Origin: Fidelibacterota bacterium
GTDB lineage: Bacteria > Fidelibacterota > Marinisomatia > SCGC-AAA003-L08 > JACNLC01
Reading direction: 5' to 3'
Length of the DNA: 64,000 nucleotides
Assembly: GCA_013204025.1 (NCBI GenBank)
Contig: JABMOW010000107.1
Span: forward strand, 62,001 to 126,000
Positions 37,429-47,917 of the stretch are shown in pieces (the stretch's first letter is position 1; every line of letters starts with the position of its first letter). The position numbers and the translations under genes were made by a program. The notes under the pieces were generated by a model. That model was given only the letters and a program-made list of their open reading frames with translations, did no database searches and had not been told where the DNA came from.

Positions 37429-38976
37429 ATGAATCAAAACCTCACTACATTTATCAATGGCAGGATCATCACGCTGGATGAGTCTCGCCCCATCGCCAAA
37501 TCTGTTACAGTATCAGGTGGCAGGATCATCGGTTTGGATGAATCGCCTGTTGGAAAAATTATCGATTTGAATTGCGGGGCGATGATCCCCGGACTCTGCG
37601 ATGCCCACATGCATTTGGCAATTTTTGGCAATTTTTTATCAGAACTGTCATTCATGGGAGTAAACTCTCCTCACATCATCGCCCAAATGGTGGCAGATGA
37701 AGCTGGCGCTAATCCGCCAGGAACTTGGATTTTCGGGCGGGGGTGGGACCAGACTTTTTGGGCATCACCTGAATTCCCCAATACCGAAATTCTGGATGCA
37801 CTAACGCCGGATCACCCTGTCATGCTCACCCGTGTGGACGGTCACGCCGCATGGGTCAACAAATGCGCCCGAAATCTGGCAGGGTATTCATCGGACATGA
37901 CCCTTCCGGACGGGGCTAGAGTGGTAAACGATTGTATCTTCATCGACAAGGCCATGGAAATGATTTGGAAAGTTCTCCCGCCAAAAGATGAACGCCGAAT
38001 TCGCAAATACATTGACCGTGCACTTCCGGAATTGTGGGCACGGGGAATCACCATGGTCCACGACGCTTGGATGGATTCCGAAACACTATCGGTCATTGAA
38101 GCCATGATCGGTGAGGGCCAATTTAAAATGAATTGCTACGGAATGCTTGCAAGCGATGAACCGGATTTATTGGAACGGTTTTTCCTGCAGGGTCCCATTG
38201 TTTCAGACCGTCTGATCATTCGGTCGGTTAAAACATTCATGGACGGTGCATTGGGCAGCCGTGGCGCCGCACTACTGGAACCCTACTCTGACGATCCACA
38301 CAATCGGGGTTTAATTCTTCTTTCTGGGGATGAATTAGAGTCACTGGCGCTGAAATGTCTGGCCGCTGGATTTCAGCTAAACACCCACGCCATTGGTGAC
38401 CGGGCAAATCGGCTGGTGCTGAATCTGTATCATCGTGTTCTGAAAGGGAAGAATCCTCATCGTTGGCGGATCGAACATGCGCAGATGATGGCACCGGATG
38501 ATATTCCAATGTTCGTCGAAAATGACATTATTCCCTCCATGCAGCCGTCTCATTGCACATCAGATATGCGATGGCTGGATCAGCGGATCGGTGATCATCG
38601 CACGGATCGAATTTCCCGGTGGAATAAATTTATCAATGCCGGTTTAAAAGTTGCAGGCGGATCAGATTGTCCCATTGAATCGGGGAATTTATTGCACGAA
38701 ATTTATGCCGCCACCACCCGGCAGAATCACTCCGGTTTTCCTGAATCAGGGTGGCATTCTGCGGAATCTGTAAAACCGATAGATGCTTTGAAAATGTTCA
38801 CCAGCTGGGCGGCGTACAGTGCTTTTGAAGATCATCGGCGGGGGAAGATCACTCCGGGGTATTGTGCTGATTTTACCGTTTTATCACAAGATATTACCAC
38901 CATTCCACCGTCTGAAATTTTGAATACGGAGGTACTGATGACGGTTGTGGGAGGAGAAGTGGTGTATGAAGTGTAA
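37429..38976 (+). CDS. Amidohydrolase, YtcJ-like
   Basis: This metal-dependent hydrolase has about 515 residues. 'IPGLCDAHMHLAIFGNFLSE' gives the metal-binding HxH. 'RSVKTFMDGALGSRGAALLEPY', 'NTHAIGDRANRLVLNLY' and 'RIEHAQMM' give further ligands, and 'AGGSDCPIE' the catalytic aspartate. This order is that of the YtcJ group, whose known members act on amides or imides of unclear identity. The ATG at 37429 fits the family N terminus ('FINGRIITLDESRP'); 37399 is an alternative. The gene stands alone. Confidence 0.92.
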   Translation: MNQNLTTFINGRIITLDESRPIAKSVTVSGGRIIGLDESPVGKIIDLNCGAMIPGLCDAHMHLAIFGNFLSELSFMGVNSPHIIAQMVADEAGANPPGTWIFGRGWDQTFWASPEFPNTEILDALTPDHPVMLTRVDGHAAWVNKCARNLAGYSSDMTLPDGARVVNDCIFIDKAMEMIWKVLPPKDERRIRKYIDRALPELWARGITMVHDAWMDSETLSVIEAMIGEGQFKMNCYGMLASDEPDLLERFFLQGPIVSDRLIIRSVKTFMDGALGSRGAALLEPYSDDPHNRGLILLSGDELESLALKCLAAGFQLNTHAIGDRANRLVLNLYHRVLKGKNPHRWRIEHAQMMAPDDIPMFVENDIIPSMQPSHCTSDMRWLDQRIGDHRTDRISRWNKFINAGLKVAGGSDCPIESGNLLHEIYAATTRQNHSGFPESGWHSAESVKPIDALKMFTSWAAYSAFEDHRRGKITPGYCADFTVLSQDITTIPPSEILNTEVLMTVVGGEVVYEV

Positions 38977-38980
38977 TTGA

Positions 38981-39769
38981 TTACCCTTCCAATATCATTT
39001 CCACTAAAATCACCAGATCAGCCACGGTCAATTCACCATCATTATCAAGATCACCTACATAAAACTCTAAATCACCGAGCTCGGTGAACAGGATAAAATC
39101 CACCATCAGAACAATATCAATCACGTTGACAGTATCATTCAGATCAAAATCACCCGACATGGGAAGCCAACACGAATAGTTTTCGAATAGTGCTTCGGGA
39201 GAAAAATTATAGGCTTCGGGTTCAGTGCATCCGATAAAGGATTCATCTGCGGGGATCAACTGAAGTTCAGATATAACAGTAATGACTGCGCCAAAGTAAC
39301 CGAAGCCAATTTGGTAAATAGGCATAGCATAATATTCCTGCTGTTCACTTCCTCGATATACCCGGATATGGATCTGATGACCATCAATACTGCCCGGGAA
39401 TTGAACTCCACCAAAGGTGCAATTATCCACAGATTCATCAGCAATTATCGGAAGCTCTTCGCAGCGCCAATTATCCATCCCAACTAGAATTTCGCCGTAT
39501 TGATTTGAACAATCTTCGAAACTGATCAAACCATTTAAATCAAAAATCCCAATCTGGTCGCCCGATTGTAAGGAAGTTATCACATCAGAAAAAACGATTA
39601 GGTTCATACCGCAGCAGCCAAAACCATAATACGTGAAATATTGTTCATATTCACAGGAGCAATCTTCGATGGTCGCATCAGGATTGAAATTATTTGCACC
39701 GTTTTCGGTACAACCCTCAATGTCTTGTGTAAAACTCATTGAGAGTAAAATAAGAATGATAATTATCAT
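38981..39769 (-). CDS. Secreted cysteine-rich protein with dockerin-like repeats
   Basis: The 262-residue protein starts with a hydrophobic signal segment ending near 'SMSFTQ'. Two 'GCT...A.NF.P.A...CSC' units (near residues 19-40 and 178-200) are the short FCB-type repeats often written 'GCMDPDALNYNPDATIDDGSC'. The C terminus has two dockerin-like repeats ('GDFDLNDTVNVIDIVLMV', 'GDLDNDGELTVADLVILV'). It is probably surface-exposed, and its function is unknown. It is convergent with the amidohydrolase gene, with only 4 bases between the stops. Confidence 0.75.
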   Translation of the reverse strand: MIIIILILLSMSFTQDIEGCTENGANNFNPDATIEDCSCEYEQYFTYYGFGCCGMNLIVFSDVITSLQSGDQIGIFDLNGLISFEDCSNQYGEILVGMDNWRCEELPIIADESVDNCTFGGVQFPGSIDGHQIHIRVYRGSEQQEYYAMPIYQIGFGYFGAVITVISELQLIPADESFIGCTEPEAYNFSPEALFENYSCWLPMSGDFDLNDTVNVIDIVLMVDFILFTELGDLEFYVGDLDNDGELTVADLVILVEMILEG

Positions 39770-39917
39770 AATTTCTCCTTTTGAAGTGAATGAAATTATA
39801 TTGGACCGACAATACTATAAAAGTGGAACATGCGAATATTTTACATTCCCGGGAAACCTTATTTCATTCCAACCCGTCTATACCAGTAATTTTGCTTTCC
39901 CGAAAGGTGACTAATAT

Positions 39918-42900
39918 TTGAAATTAACGAAAAAATTATCAGTAAATAACATTACATTTTTCTCACATTGGACAGGAATTCTTCCAATCTGGATCATTCT
40001 GTTGCTGTGTGCAAGTGGCTATTCCGCAGAGGATACACGCCTAAAGATCATCAATGCGGGATCGTTGGAAAAAATGGAAAAGGACGGTGAATCTGTCCAG
40101 CAATTTACCGATGATGTCATCCTTCAGCGGGGGTCCATGACTCTCTATACTGACAAAGCGATTCATTATCCCAAACGCAACGAATACCATCTGCTGGGTT
40201 CTGTCAAGTTGGTAGATGAGCAGGATACGCTCCTTTCAAAAACCATGGTTTTTTACAGTGATAGCAATAGTTATCTCCGGGCGAATGATGATATCTATTA
40301 CCGTCAAGGTGACCAGATTATTACCTGTGACTCTCTGCATTATTGGACTGAAATAGATTCCGGAGTAGCGATGGGTAATGTATTTATGAAAACCGATAGA
40401 GAGACCATGTCCTCTCCAGTGTTCCATTACTGGAAAACTACCGGTTATCGGGGTACCTCTTTTTACACAAATGGCGGCACGGAACTGATTGAGACTGATC
40501 GCCAACTACTGGCTGAATCCATTACTTATGATGATGTGAACCAGGCTATGACCCTCACTTCAAATTGTCATTTGACAGAACCGGATAAAGGGATCAGCGG
40601 TGACGCAATAATGGTCCAATATGCCGATAGCGTGATTCATTCTGTGGAGGTGACGGGGTCCGCCAACGCATATCAGGATCTGCATGCTGCCTTGTATCCA
40701 GAGGATCCGGTTTTACATCAATTTAGAAACAACATGTCCGCGGCTAATATGAGAGCATTTTTCCAGAACGGTAAAATGAGTGAATTGCAGCTCATGGGTA
40801 TGGCGATTACCGAATACAATGTGGTTCGGGATACCCTGTTTAATGGAGTGAATACTGCCAGCGGAGACACAATTTCAGTGAGTTTTAAGAACGAACAGAT
40901 CAACCGATTGCAGGTATTTGGTGGCGGCAGAGGAGTCTTCGAACCCGAGGGCAATAATACCACCATCGATTCCACCATCACATACCAGGCAGAATATATT
41001 GACTACCATGTCAATGAGCAAATCACCTTTTTAGAGACGGATGCCAGCGTAGATTATCAGGGCAGTCAATTGATGGCGGGATATATTAAATCCGACTGGA
41101 ACACGGATATGCTGATAGCAGAATTGAGGGGGGATACGTATCCAACCATCACATCCATCACCGCCGACCCTATGAGCGGCGAGTTCATGGAGTTCAATCT
41201 CACTACCCACCATGGCCGAGTGGTGCTGGGAGAAACCAAATTCAATAGTGGCTATTACTATGGAAAGGAAGTGTATCGGGACGACCCCAATGTCTTCCAC
41301 ATGCAGTCCAGTGGATACACCACCTGTGATCTGGACACGCCTCATTTCTACCTGGGTAGCAGGAAAATGAAAATGGTCACTGGGGATAAAGTTATTGCCA
41401 AACCCATCATCCTGTATATTTACGAACTCCCCATTTTTGCAATTCCACTGGCAGTATTTCCCAACAAGGGTGGGAATCGCCACAGTGGTTGGATCATGCC
41501 CAGTTTTGGTCACCGTACCAGTTCAGGGACCTATTTCCAGGGACTTGGTTATTATTGGGCACCCAACGACTATCTGGATGGAAAACTATTGTTGAATTTC
41601 TATGACGAAAAGGGATTTGATGTGAACGGTATGTTCAGGTATATTAAACGGTACCGTTACAATGGAAACCTAAACACCCAAATTTTCAATACCATCTACT
41701 CCAAAGAGATTGCTGATTTGTTTTCACCAAATGTCAGAAAAGAATGGAAGATTAAGTGGAAACATAACCAAACCATCGATCCCACACAAAAATTGAATAT
41801 CTCTGCAAATTACATGTCAGATAATAATATTAATCAAAATCAGGGTCATGATGTAAATGCTCGATTGAATCAACGATTAATATCTAATGCAAATTATTCA
41901 AAAAGTTGGTCAGGCACTAAAAATAGTATATCAATGAGTATATCAGAGGATTATGACCTTCTGGCAGTAGAAAATCAACCTATAGAAAAGTCCAAATCTG
42001 TCGGTGAAAAATTGATCGAACGGACGCGAGTTGTCCCGGCAATCAGCTTTAATCATGGGCAGTCACAGGTGTTCGGAAACGGTCCAAAGTGGTTTAATTC
42101 CATATACTGGGGAATGTCCAGTTATTTCAAAGCGCAGCAAAACGTTTCACTGGTGGCAGAAACAGATTCTACCTGGTCGGACGGCAGAGATTACGACGTA
42201 AGATACACCACGCGACATAAATTTACGCTCACATCACCTCAAAAATTCCTGGGATGGCTAACCATGAATCCAGTAGTCAATTTTAACGAGGATTGGGTAT
42301 ATAAATACCGTGAAGCTCAATTAGATTCCGATGGTACATTTTTAAAAAATAGTAGTGGTGCTGTCGAATACAATGAGTTGGAAAAATTCCGACCAAGACA
42401 TACTTTCTCGCTCAGTGTATCCGCCAATACCAAGATCTATGGAACATTCCCTGTACGGCTGGGGCGTTTGGATGCGCTACGTCATGTGATGACCCCAACC
42501 ATCGGGTTTTCGTGGCACCCGGATTTTTCTAAAAATATTTTTGGCGCAGATCCGGGATACTTTCAGAAGGATATTAATGGCGAACTGTACGATCGATTTA
42601 ATGGAAGTACGGCGGGTAACACTTCCCGTAACGAGTCAAAGAGTATCAGTTTTTCACTGAACAATGAATTTCAGTACAAATATCTGTTAGGGGAAAACAG
42701 CTACTCAAAGGAAACTTTTCTCACTTGGAATATGTCATCAGGGTATAATGCAACCGCAGACAGTTTGAAGTTCTCCCCAATCAATTCTTCGATCCGGGTA
42801 TTAATCCCGGGAGGTCTTGATATGGACGTTTCCATGAGCCACAACCTGTATAAATTGGTGCCTGATTCAAATGGAATGTTGAGAACCATCGATGAATTTG

Positions 42901-43421
42901 CCCCTTTTCCGAGATTAACTAGTGTGAGCATGGGGACTTCAATTCGGTTAAAAGGTAAACGTTTTGGGTTTGATGAAACTACGTCGGCACAACCAGATAC
43001 GATCACTTCCGATAACTTACTGCCGGACAATCCCTTTGGAAGTTTAGGTATTGACCAACCTGTTCCTATAATGAACCAATCGGAATTGTGGAATGTGAAT
43101 TTCAATTTTCGATACACTTTAACTCGCCGTGTTGTGAGCAGCCAGGAAGAAACAGATAAAAACATTAATTTGGGAACGAACTTAACTGTCAATATTACAA
43201 AAAACTGGATGATGCAGTACTCCAACCAGATCAATCTTGTGGAGCGCAAACTGATTACTCACTCCTTTTCTTTCAAACGACCACTACATTGCTGGAATTT
43301 TCAATTTCAGTGGTGGCCATCAGGTGGAAATAAAGGATTCATGTTGAAGATCAATGTGATCAATCCTGATCTTCAAGATATTCGATTGAAAACTCAAAGC
43401 GGAAAACTCTGGCAATATTGA
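39918..43421 (+). CDS. lptD: LPS-assembly outer-membrane protein LptD (OstA)-like
   Basis: The 1167-residue protein has a signal segment (about residues 20-36). An N-terminal OstA/LptA-like beta-jellyroll follows ('DDVILQRGSMTLYTDKAIHY' and 'LLGSVKLVDEQDT'), then a long beta-barrel domain with 'PIFAIPLAVFPNKGGNRHSGW', where LptD family proteins have 'P.P..RRSGFL.P'. It would insert lipopolysaccharide into the outer leaflet. It starts at a TTG; AAAGGTGA 7 bases upstream supports this. It is larger than gammaproteobacterial LptD, as is usual for FCB members. Confidence 0.85.
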   Translation: MKLTKKLSVNNITFFSHWTGILPIWIILLLCASGYSAEDTRLKIINAGSLEKMEKDGESVQQFTDDVILQRGSMTLYTDKAIHYPKRNEYHLLGSVKLVDEQDTLLSKTMVFYSDSNSYLRANDDIYYRQGDQIITCDSLHYWTEIDSGVAMGNVFMKTDRETMSSPVFHYWKTTGYRGTSFYTNGGTELIETDRQLLAESITYDDVNQAMTLTSNCHLTEPDKGISGDAIMVQYADSVIHSVEVTGSANAYQDLHAALYPEDPVLHQFRNNMSAANMRAFFQNGKMSELQLMGMAITEYNVVRDTLFNGVNTASGDTISVSFKNEQINRLQVFGGGRGVFEPEGNNTTIDSTITYQAEYIDYHVNEQITFLETDASVDYQGSQLMAGYIKSDWNTDMLIAELRGDTYPTITSITADPMSGEFMEFNLTTHHGRVVLGETKFNSGYYYGKEVYRDDPNVFHMQSSGYTTCDLDTPHFYLGSRKMKMVTGDKVIAKPIILYIYELPIFAIPLAVFPNKGGNRHSGWIMPSFGHRTSSGTYFQGLGYYWAPNDYLDGKLLLNFYDEKGFDVNGMFRYIKRYRYNGNLNTQIFNTIYSKEIADLFSPNVRKEWKIKWKHNQTIDPTQKLNISANYMSDNNINQNQGHDVNARLNQRLISNANYSKSWSGTKNSISMSISEDYDLLAVENQPIEKSKSVGEKLIERTRVVPAISFNHGQSQVFGNGPKWFNSIYWGMSSYFKAQQNVSLVAETDSTWSDGRDYDVRYTTRHKFTLTSPQKFLGWLTMNPVVNFNEDWVYKYREAQLDSDGTFLKNSSGAVEYNELEKFRPRHTFSLSVSANTKIYGTFPVRLGRLDALRHVMTPTIGFSWHPDFSKNIFGADPGYFQKDINGELYDRFNGSTAGNTSRNESKSISFSLNNEFQYKYLLGENSYSKETFLTWNMSSGYNATADSLKFSPINSSIRVLIPGGLDMDVSMSHNLYKLVPDSNGMLRTIDEFAPFPRLTSVSMGTSIRLKGKRFGFDETTSAQPDTITSDNLLPDNPFGSLGIDQPVPIMNQSELWNVNFNFRYTLTRRVVSSQEETDKNINLGTNLTVNITKNWMMQYSNQINLVERKLITHSFSFKRPLHCWNFQFQWWPSGGNKGFMLKINVINPDLQDIRLKTQSGKLWQY

Positions 43422-43568
43422 TACCATATTCTGGTCATAAATTTCCGGCATTGCACATCGTCCCCAAAGTTAACTTCAGATTACCGGATATCAAATCGTA
43501 TCATTATTATCGTACCAACTTTGTAGCGAAACACGCCAATTTTTATTTAATTAATTAGAACTGGAAAA

Positions 43569-45395
43569 ATGTTAAACAGAAAATCGAATTTTAGAAATAT
43601 CGCCATTATTGCCCATGTGGATCATGGCAAAACCACATTAGTGGATGCCATGCTGCAACAAAGCGGAACCTACCGTGAAAATCAGGAAATCACCGAACGA
43701 GTGATGGACTCCATGGATCTGGAGCGGGAGCGCGGGATCACAATTTCCGCTAAGAATACCGCCGTGATCTATAATGAGGTTAAAATAAATATTGTAGATA
43801 CACCCGGGCATGCTGACTTTGGAGGTGAAGTGGAGCGCAGCTTGAACCTGGTAGATGGTGTCCTTTTACTGGTGGATGCCAGCGAGGGGCCATTGCCACA
43901 GACCCGGTTTGTGGTGAAAAAAGCGCTCGAAAAGAAATTACCAGTCATCTTGGTCATCAATAAAATAGACCGTAAGGATGCCCGTATCGACGAAGTGTTA
44001 AACGAAGTGTATGACTTGTTTATTGATTTGGATGCTGACGACGATCAGATCGGTTTCCCCATTTTATACACCAATGCCAAGACAGGCGAAGCCCATCTGC
44101 AACCGGATGATGATTCCACAACTTTGAAACATCTGTTTGATACTATTTTATCTGAAATTCCCGGACCAGTGGCATCGGATGACCACATCCCCCAGTTTCT
44201 GGTTACCAATCTGGATTATGATCTTTATGTAGGGCAGGTGGCCATTGGACGTTTAAATAATGGCAGTCTTGAGATGAACACCCGGTATAGCCTGTGCACT
44301 GAAACGGGTATCGTCCACGGAATCAAATTTTCAGCATGCTACACCTTCCAGGGGTTGGAGAAGCTGAAAGTGGACAGCTTGGAAGCAGGGGATATTATCG
44401 CGGTTGCAGGTGTGGAAAATGTGAAAATCGGGGATACCATTTCATCAGACGAGGAACCAAAACCATTGGCACGAATCGTGGTGGATGAGCCCACAGTCTC
44501 CATGATTTTCTATGTGAACAATGGACCCTTCGCCGGAAAGGAAGGAAAATATCTCACCTCCCGGCATTTGCTAGATCGACTACAGAAAGAAACGCTGAGT
44601 AATGTATCTCTTCAAATCAATCGCTTGGAACGGGGTGACGCTTTTGAAGTGTGGGGACGCGGCGAATTACAGATGGCCATCCTTATAGAAACCATGCGCC
44701 GTGAAGGGTTTGAATTCATGGTATCCAAACCACGAGTGATCACCAAAGAAGTTGATGGAAAACTGGTGGAACCTATGGAGCGGGTTTTCTTCGATATTCC
44801 TGAAGATAATGTGGGTGTGATCACAGAAAAATTATCTAAGCGAAAAGGCAAAATGACCCAGATGCAGAATCATGGGCATGGCAGAGCCACTATGGAATTC
44901 AGTATTCCTTCACGGGGACTCATTGGCTTTCGCAGTCAGTTTCTCACGGACACCAAAGGTGCCGGGATTATGAACAAACTATTTGATGGATACGCCCCCT
45001 GGTTCGGTCCCATCCCGCAGCGACAAAATGGTACACTGATAGCAGATAGGACCGGAAGAGTCACTCCTTATGCCTGCGTGGCTATGGTGGATAGAGGAGA
45101 GATGATCGTTGGCGTAGGTACCAATGTGTACTGTGGAATGATCATCGGTGAACGAAACCGTAGGCAAGACATTGATGTGAATATCACCCGGGAGAAAAAG
45201 CTCACCAACATGCGGAGTGCCACGTCAGATGCTACGGTAACACTGAGACCACCCAGAAATCTGTCATTAGATCAGACACTGGAGTTTATTTCTGAAGATG
45301 AGCTGGTGGAAGTGACCCCCACAAGTATCCGGCTTCGTAAAATGGAACTAGACGCAAATAGGAGAATATCCGCCCGGAAATCAGAGGAAGCGTAA
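43569..45395 (+). CDS. typA: Translational GTPase TypA/BipA
   Basis: This is a ribosome-binding GTPase of 608 residues. The G1 motif '[12 protein letters not shown]', G2 'RERGITI', G3 'DTPGHADF' and G4 'NKIDRKDAR' are all intact. The C-terminal '[20 protein letters not shown]' and '[20 protein letters not shown]' are specific to TypA/BipA. It acts in ribosome assembly and stress adaptation. It follows lptD after about 150 bases and marks the last conserved gene before the accessory island. Confidence 0.97.
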   Translation: MLNRKSNFRNIAIIAHVDHGKTTLVDAMLQQSGTYRENQEITERVMDSMDLERERGITISAKNTAVIYNEVKINIVDTPGHADFGGEVERSLNLVDGVLLLVDASEGPLPQTRFVVKKALEKKLPVILVINKIDRKDARIDEVLNEVYDLFIDLDADDDQIGFPILYTNAKTGEAHLQPDDDSTTLKHLFDTILSEIPGPVASDDHIPQFLVTNLDYDLYVGQVAIGRLNNGSLEMNTRYSLCTETGIVHGIKFSACYTFQGLEKLKVDSLEAGDIIAVAGVENVKIGDTISSDEEPKPLARIVVDEPTVSMIFYVNNGPFAGKEGKYLTSRHLLDRLQKETLSNVSLQINRLERGDAFEVWGRGELQMAILIETMRREGFEFMVSKPRVITKEVDGKLVEPMERVFFDIPEDNVGVITEKLSKRKGKMTQMQNHGHGRATMEFSIPSRGLIGFRSQFLTDTKGAGIMNKLFDGYAPWFGPIPQRQNGTLIADRTGRVTPYACVAMVDRGEMIVGVGTNVYCGMIIGERNRRQDIDVNITREKKLTNMRSATSDATVTLRPPRNLSLDQTLEFISEDELVEVTPTSIRLRKMELDANRRISARKSEEA

Positions 45396-45458
45396 TATTT
45401 TTAAGAGGTTTTTCGCTGAAACCAGGTGATTCATCTTTTGCCCGATCGTTCTAGCAGA

Positions 45459-45878
45459 CTAAAATTGAATTTCTTGGACCGAATGTCCAGCTCCTAATCC
45501 TAAATTGGGTTCGTCTTGATGCTGGAAAATAACCGCAAATAAATCTTCGTAAATTGGTTCGCAGGACGATTGAGGACCCGCAATGGAATCTCTGGTGTAG
45601 CACAACAGTTCAACTGAAGCTCCCAGATATAATTCAGATGAGTAGCCTGCGTCGAAGCAATATCCCTCCCAGGTCCAGAAAACCAATTCATTATCAATCA
45701 AAAAAAGTTCGTTCTTTATTTCTGAACAAATTGAATCAGTGGCCATTGAGATGAACGGCTGAAAGCTGAAATCTGTCGTCGGTAAATCAGTATTATTGCA
45801 CGACACAAATAGAAACAGAGCCCCAATTAATAAAGATGTCAAGATGCTCTTTATCGGCTGTAAGTCAAACAAAATCAT
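45459..45878 (-). CDS. Putative lipoprotein, function unknown
   Basis: The 139-residue product has a hydrophobic segment ending in the lipobox-like 'LFLFVSCNN', which suggests lipid attachment at the cysteine near residue 27. The mature part contains several cysteines ('DSICSEIKNELFLI', 'YCFDAGYSSELY', 'SSCEPIYEDL') that could pair. I do not recognise a family. It lies at the left end of the AT-rich island, close to the small membrane-protein gene on the same strand. Confidence 0.6.
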   Translation of the reverse strand: MILFDLQPIKSILTSLLIGALFLFVSCNNTDLPTTDFSFQPFISMATDSICSEIKNELFLIDNELVFWTWEGYCFDAGYSSELYLGASVELLCYTRDSIAGPQSSCEPIYEDLFAVIFQHQDEPNLGLGAGHSVQEIQF

Positions 45879-45897
45879 TCTCCTTTCTTACTAGAAA

Positions 45898-46143
45898 TCA
45901 TTGAGTAATTTGATATACATACGTAATAACGTTGTTCATCGAATTAATGTTTCGAGTAAATATAAAAACGGGGACCAACACACTTAATACGATTTGCGAA
46001 TCCAATCCGATGACCGGGTCGCCATTGATCGTATTCAATGCCCGGAACACCAGAAATATCACCAATCCAATACACAATGTCTGGAATATCCCAAACATGA
46101 TGAACAAATTTCTGGATTTGGTAATGTCTTTCTTTGATTCCAT
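45898..46143 (-). CDS. Small two-helix membrane protein (intact copy of a local duplication)
   Basis: From the ATG at 46143 (TTGGAGAA upstream) the 81-residue protein reads 'MESKKDITKSRNLFIMFGIF' and has two hydrophobic segments with a short polar loop, 'NTINGDPVIGLDSQ'. The 5' two thirds are repeated almost exactly at 47942-48100, where the copy has a stop. No family is recognised. The duplication flanks a 1.8-kb segment carrying a broken GNAT gene and a DUF6159-like gene. Confidence 0.65.
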   Translation of the reverse strand: MESKKDITKSRNLFIMFGIFQTLCIGLVIFLVFRALNTINGDPVIGLDSQIVLSVLVPVFIFTRNINSMNNVITYVYQITQ

Positions 46144-46153
46144 GATATTCTCC
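45961..46153. repeat. Direct repeat, left copy (about 193 bp)
   Basis: By eye this stretch matches 47918-48110 with about nine mismatches and no gap, including a perfect core of over 100 bases. It covers the 5' end and ribosome site of the small membrane-protein gene. It points to a recent local duplication. Confidence 0.9.
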
Positions 46154-46479
46154 AAGCCAGTTTGTTTAAGGTTTGTTAATTACTGTTATAATCCATTATT
46201 AGCAGAAGTTGGCTTGCCATAGAATTCTGATGATTAGGATTAGTTAAAATGTGTTCTATCTGATAGGTGTGATTGACAGCCCACGACATATCTTATTTGC
46301 CAATTTATTTGATATTTCAGTGTGCCCTTCGACATGACTGGTTTGAGATAACATCCGAATTTTCAGAGATGCTTCAAAAGGGCATCACGTTTCATTCAAC
46401 AGTAACAATTTCATGTTTAGTTTCAGGCGGAACACCCCGCATTGCTCTTCCCGATTGTCTTTAAGAATCAACGCTGATT

Positions 46480-46660
46480 TGCACCATCTTCTATGCCGAT
46501 CAGGAATAGAAGATGGTCCACTTTTAACTTTCTCTCAATATCCTGTATTCCATGGAACAACAAGACTACATTCTTCCCATAAAGAAATGATCGCGTTTTT
46601 ATCTTCAATATCAAATTCACTAATAATCGTTATTAATGCTCGAGTGGATTGAACAATTTT
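46480..46660 (-). pseudogene. Frameshifted GNAT acetyltransferase remnant (YpeA-like)
   Basis: On the minus strand one frame reads 'FDIEDKNAIISLWEECSLVV' followed by 'PWNT'. A second frame continues 'DIERKLKVDHLLFLIGIEDG'. Together they match the N-terminal half of YpeA-type acetyltransferases ('ALWE.CGL.RPWNDP..DIERKL....LFLVAE'). A frameshift separates the halves near 46550, no start codon is in place, and the acetyl-CoA-binding half is missing. The track ORFs on the plus strand here are shadows of this relic. Confidence 0.7.
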
Positions 46661-46693
46661 TTGTATGTCCTTAATTGAATCGGACTTTATTCA

Positions 46694-47542
46694 TTAAATC
46701 ATGGAACGTCTGGTCAGAAAGGAATCCATCAATATATCTCTGTTAAATCCCGATGGGGCAAAGCCATCACGGGCATACAGGAATACTGCTGTTTGAAAAA
46801 TAGCTTTTAATGCTGATTGTATGATTGCGAGACCAACGAAATAGACCAGGATTATTCCTATTAGCGGGATCATTGATGACACCTCTCCAAATATGGCGAT
46901 AATTACATAAATCACAATGGCGGGGATTGCCCATATAAAGAACACAAGTCCAAAGCTGAAGTTACCAATCAACTGGTGCCCCCAGGTTTTCTTCAGCAGA
47001 TTAGTTGATTCTTTCAAGGCGCTAATCGGATTTTTATTTTCTATCACAAGATAAGGAATGACCGTAAAGCTGATTAGTGACCAGGCCATGCCAAATATTT
47101 TCGCTGTCAACCGTCCCGCTTTTTTGGCTCGATTTTCGATAATGCTGATAAGCATTCCAATTGTTGCTGAAACCAAAGCCCAGCCGATGATAAATAATAT
47201 GCAGGACATAACAGCGCGGAGACCATCCATTACTGTTGGGTCGCCTCCCTTCATACGAATAGATGCACAGGCAACAATCGCAGAATTGAAAAAAATGATG
47301 GTCAGGTAAATACAGAAGTAGATGAGAAATCTAATAAAATAGTAATCGAACTGATCACTAAAGGGGGCTCCCTTGTCAGGTAGGTGCAACACACCGCCGG
47401 TACTGAAGGTTGAAGCAAAAGATGCCAGAACCAAGATGCAACAAACCGCCGATATAACTGGAAATATCAATAATTCTTTGTCCTTCTTGAGGACTTGCCA
47501 GGAAGCCCTCATCAGCGACCATGTATTTTCAAACTTATTCAA
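46694..47542 (-). CDS. DUF6159-like integral membrane protein
   Basis: The 282-residue protein begins 'NKFENTWSLMRASWQVLKKDKELLIFPVIS', the opening of DUF6159 membrane proteins. Six or so hydrophobic helices follow. Motifs 'NSAIVACASIRMKGGDPTV' and 'SALKAIFQTAVFLYARDG' are typical of that group. It resides in the inner membrane; the function is unknown. It lies inside the segment bounded by the small-gene duplication. Confidence 0.75.
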   Translation of the reverse strand: MNKFENTWSLMRASWQVLKKDKELLIFPVISAVCCILVLASFASTFSTGGVLHLPDKGAPFSDQFDYYFIRFLIYFCIYLTIIFFNSAIVACASIRMKGGDPTVMDGLRAVMSCILFIIGWALVSATIGMLISIIENRAKKAGRLTAKIFGMAWSLISFTVIPYLVIENKNPISALKESTNLLKKTWGHQLIGNFSFGLVFFIWAIPAIVIYVIIAIFGEVSSMIPLIGIILVYFVGLAIIQSALKAIFQTAVFLYARDGFAPSGFNRDILMDSFLTRRSMI

Positions 47543-47582
47543 TGCTTATTTCCAGACTTTTATTTTTTAATAGACAAATTTA

Positions 47583-47783
47583 TCAGTATTTCATCGTCAA
47601 TTTGGGTTCCAAGTTTAATTGATATGCCATAATGTAATAATTAGCGGCATGTTCCCACTCATTTATTAGACGATATGTGTAACCAAGATAAAAATTAGCA
47701 TCACAGAATGTGGAATCTTCTTTTACAGCATAATAAAAGAACTTTTGAACATGATCAATAGAGCCTTGTGATAAATATTTCAT
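47583..47783 (-). CDS. Short TPR-like protein or fragment
   Basis: From the ATG at 47783 the product is 66 residues: 'MKYLSQGSIDHVQKFFYYAV' then a TPR-like helix pair, 'CDANFYLGYTYRLINEWEHA'. One to two repeat units are visible and there is no signal peptide. It may be a small stand-alone TPR protein or the end of a lost longer one. The base string GTTAGGT sits 5 bases before its start, reminiscent of a cassette boundary, but no paired site was found. Confidence 0.4.
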   Translation of the reverse strand: MKYLSQGSIDHVQKFFYYAVKEDSTFCDANFYLGYTYRLINEWEHAANYYIMAYQLNLEPKLTMKY

Positions 47784-47917
47784 AAACAACCTAACTATTT
47801 TTGAATGGATGGAACCAAACATTGCACAAAATTGAAGTGTCCGCGGTTCCAGATGCGTATTTGCTGTTCAAGACCGACAGATTAAAGTTTGGAATAAATC
47901 TGATATTCCACATTAAA

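Noticed and set aside
46273-46652. Two overlapping plus-strand ORFs
   Set aside because: They are antisense to the GNAT relic, whose minus-strand frames show a real protein pattern.
47789-47900. A further attC site upstream of the short TPR-like gene (ACCTAAC at 47789-47795)
   Set aside because: The R-box form is perfect on one side, but no matching box or L-box pairing was found at a proper distance; only an unrelated GGAACC/GGTTCC hairpin is present.
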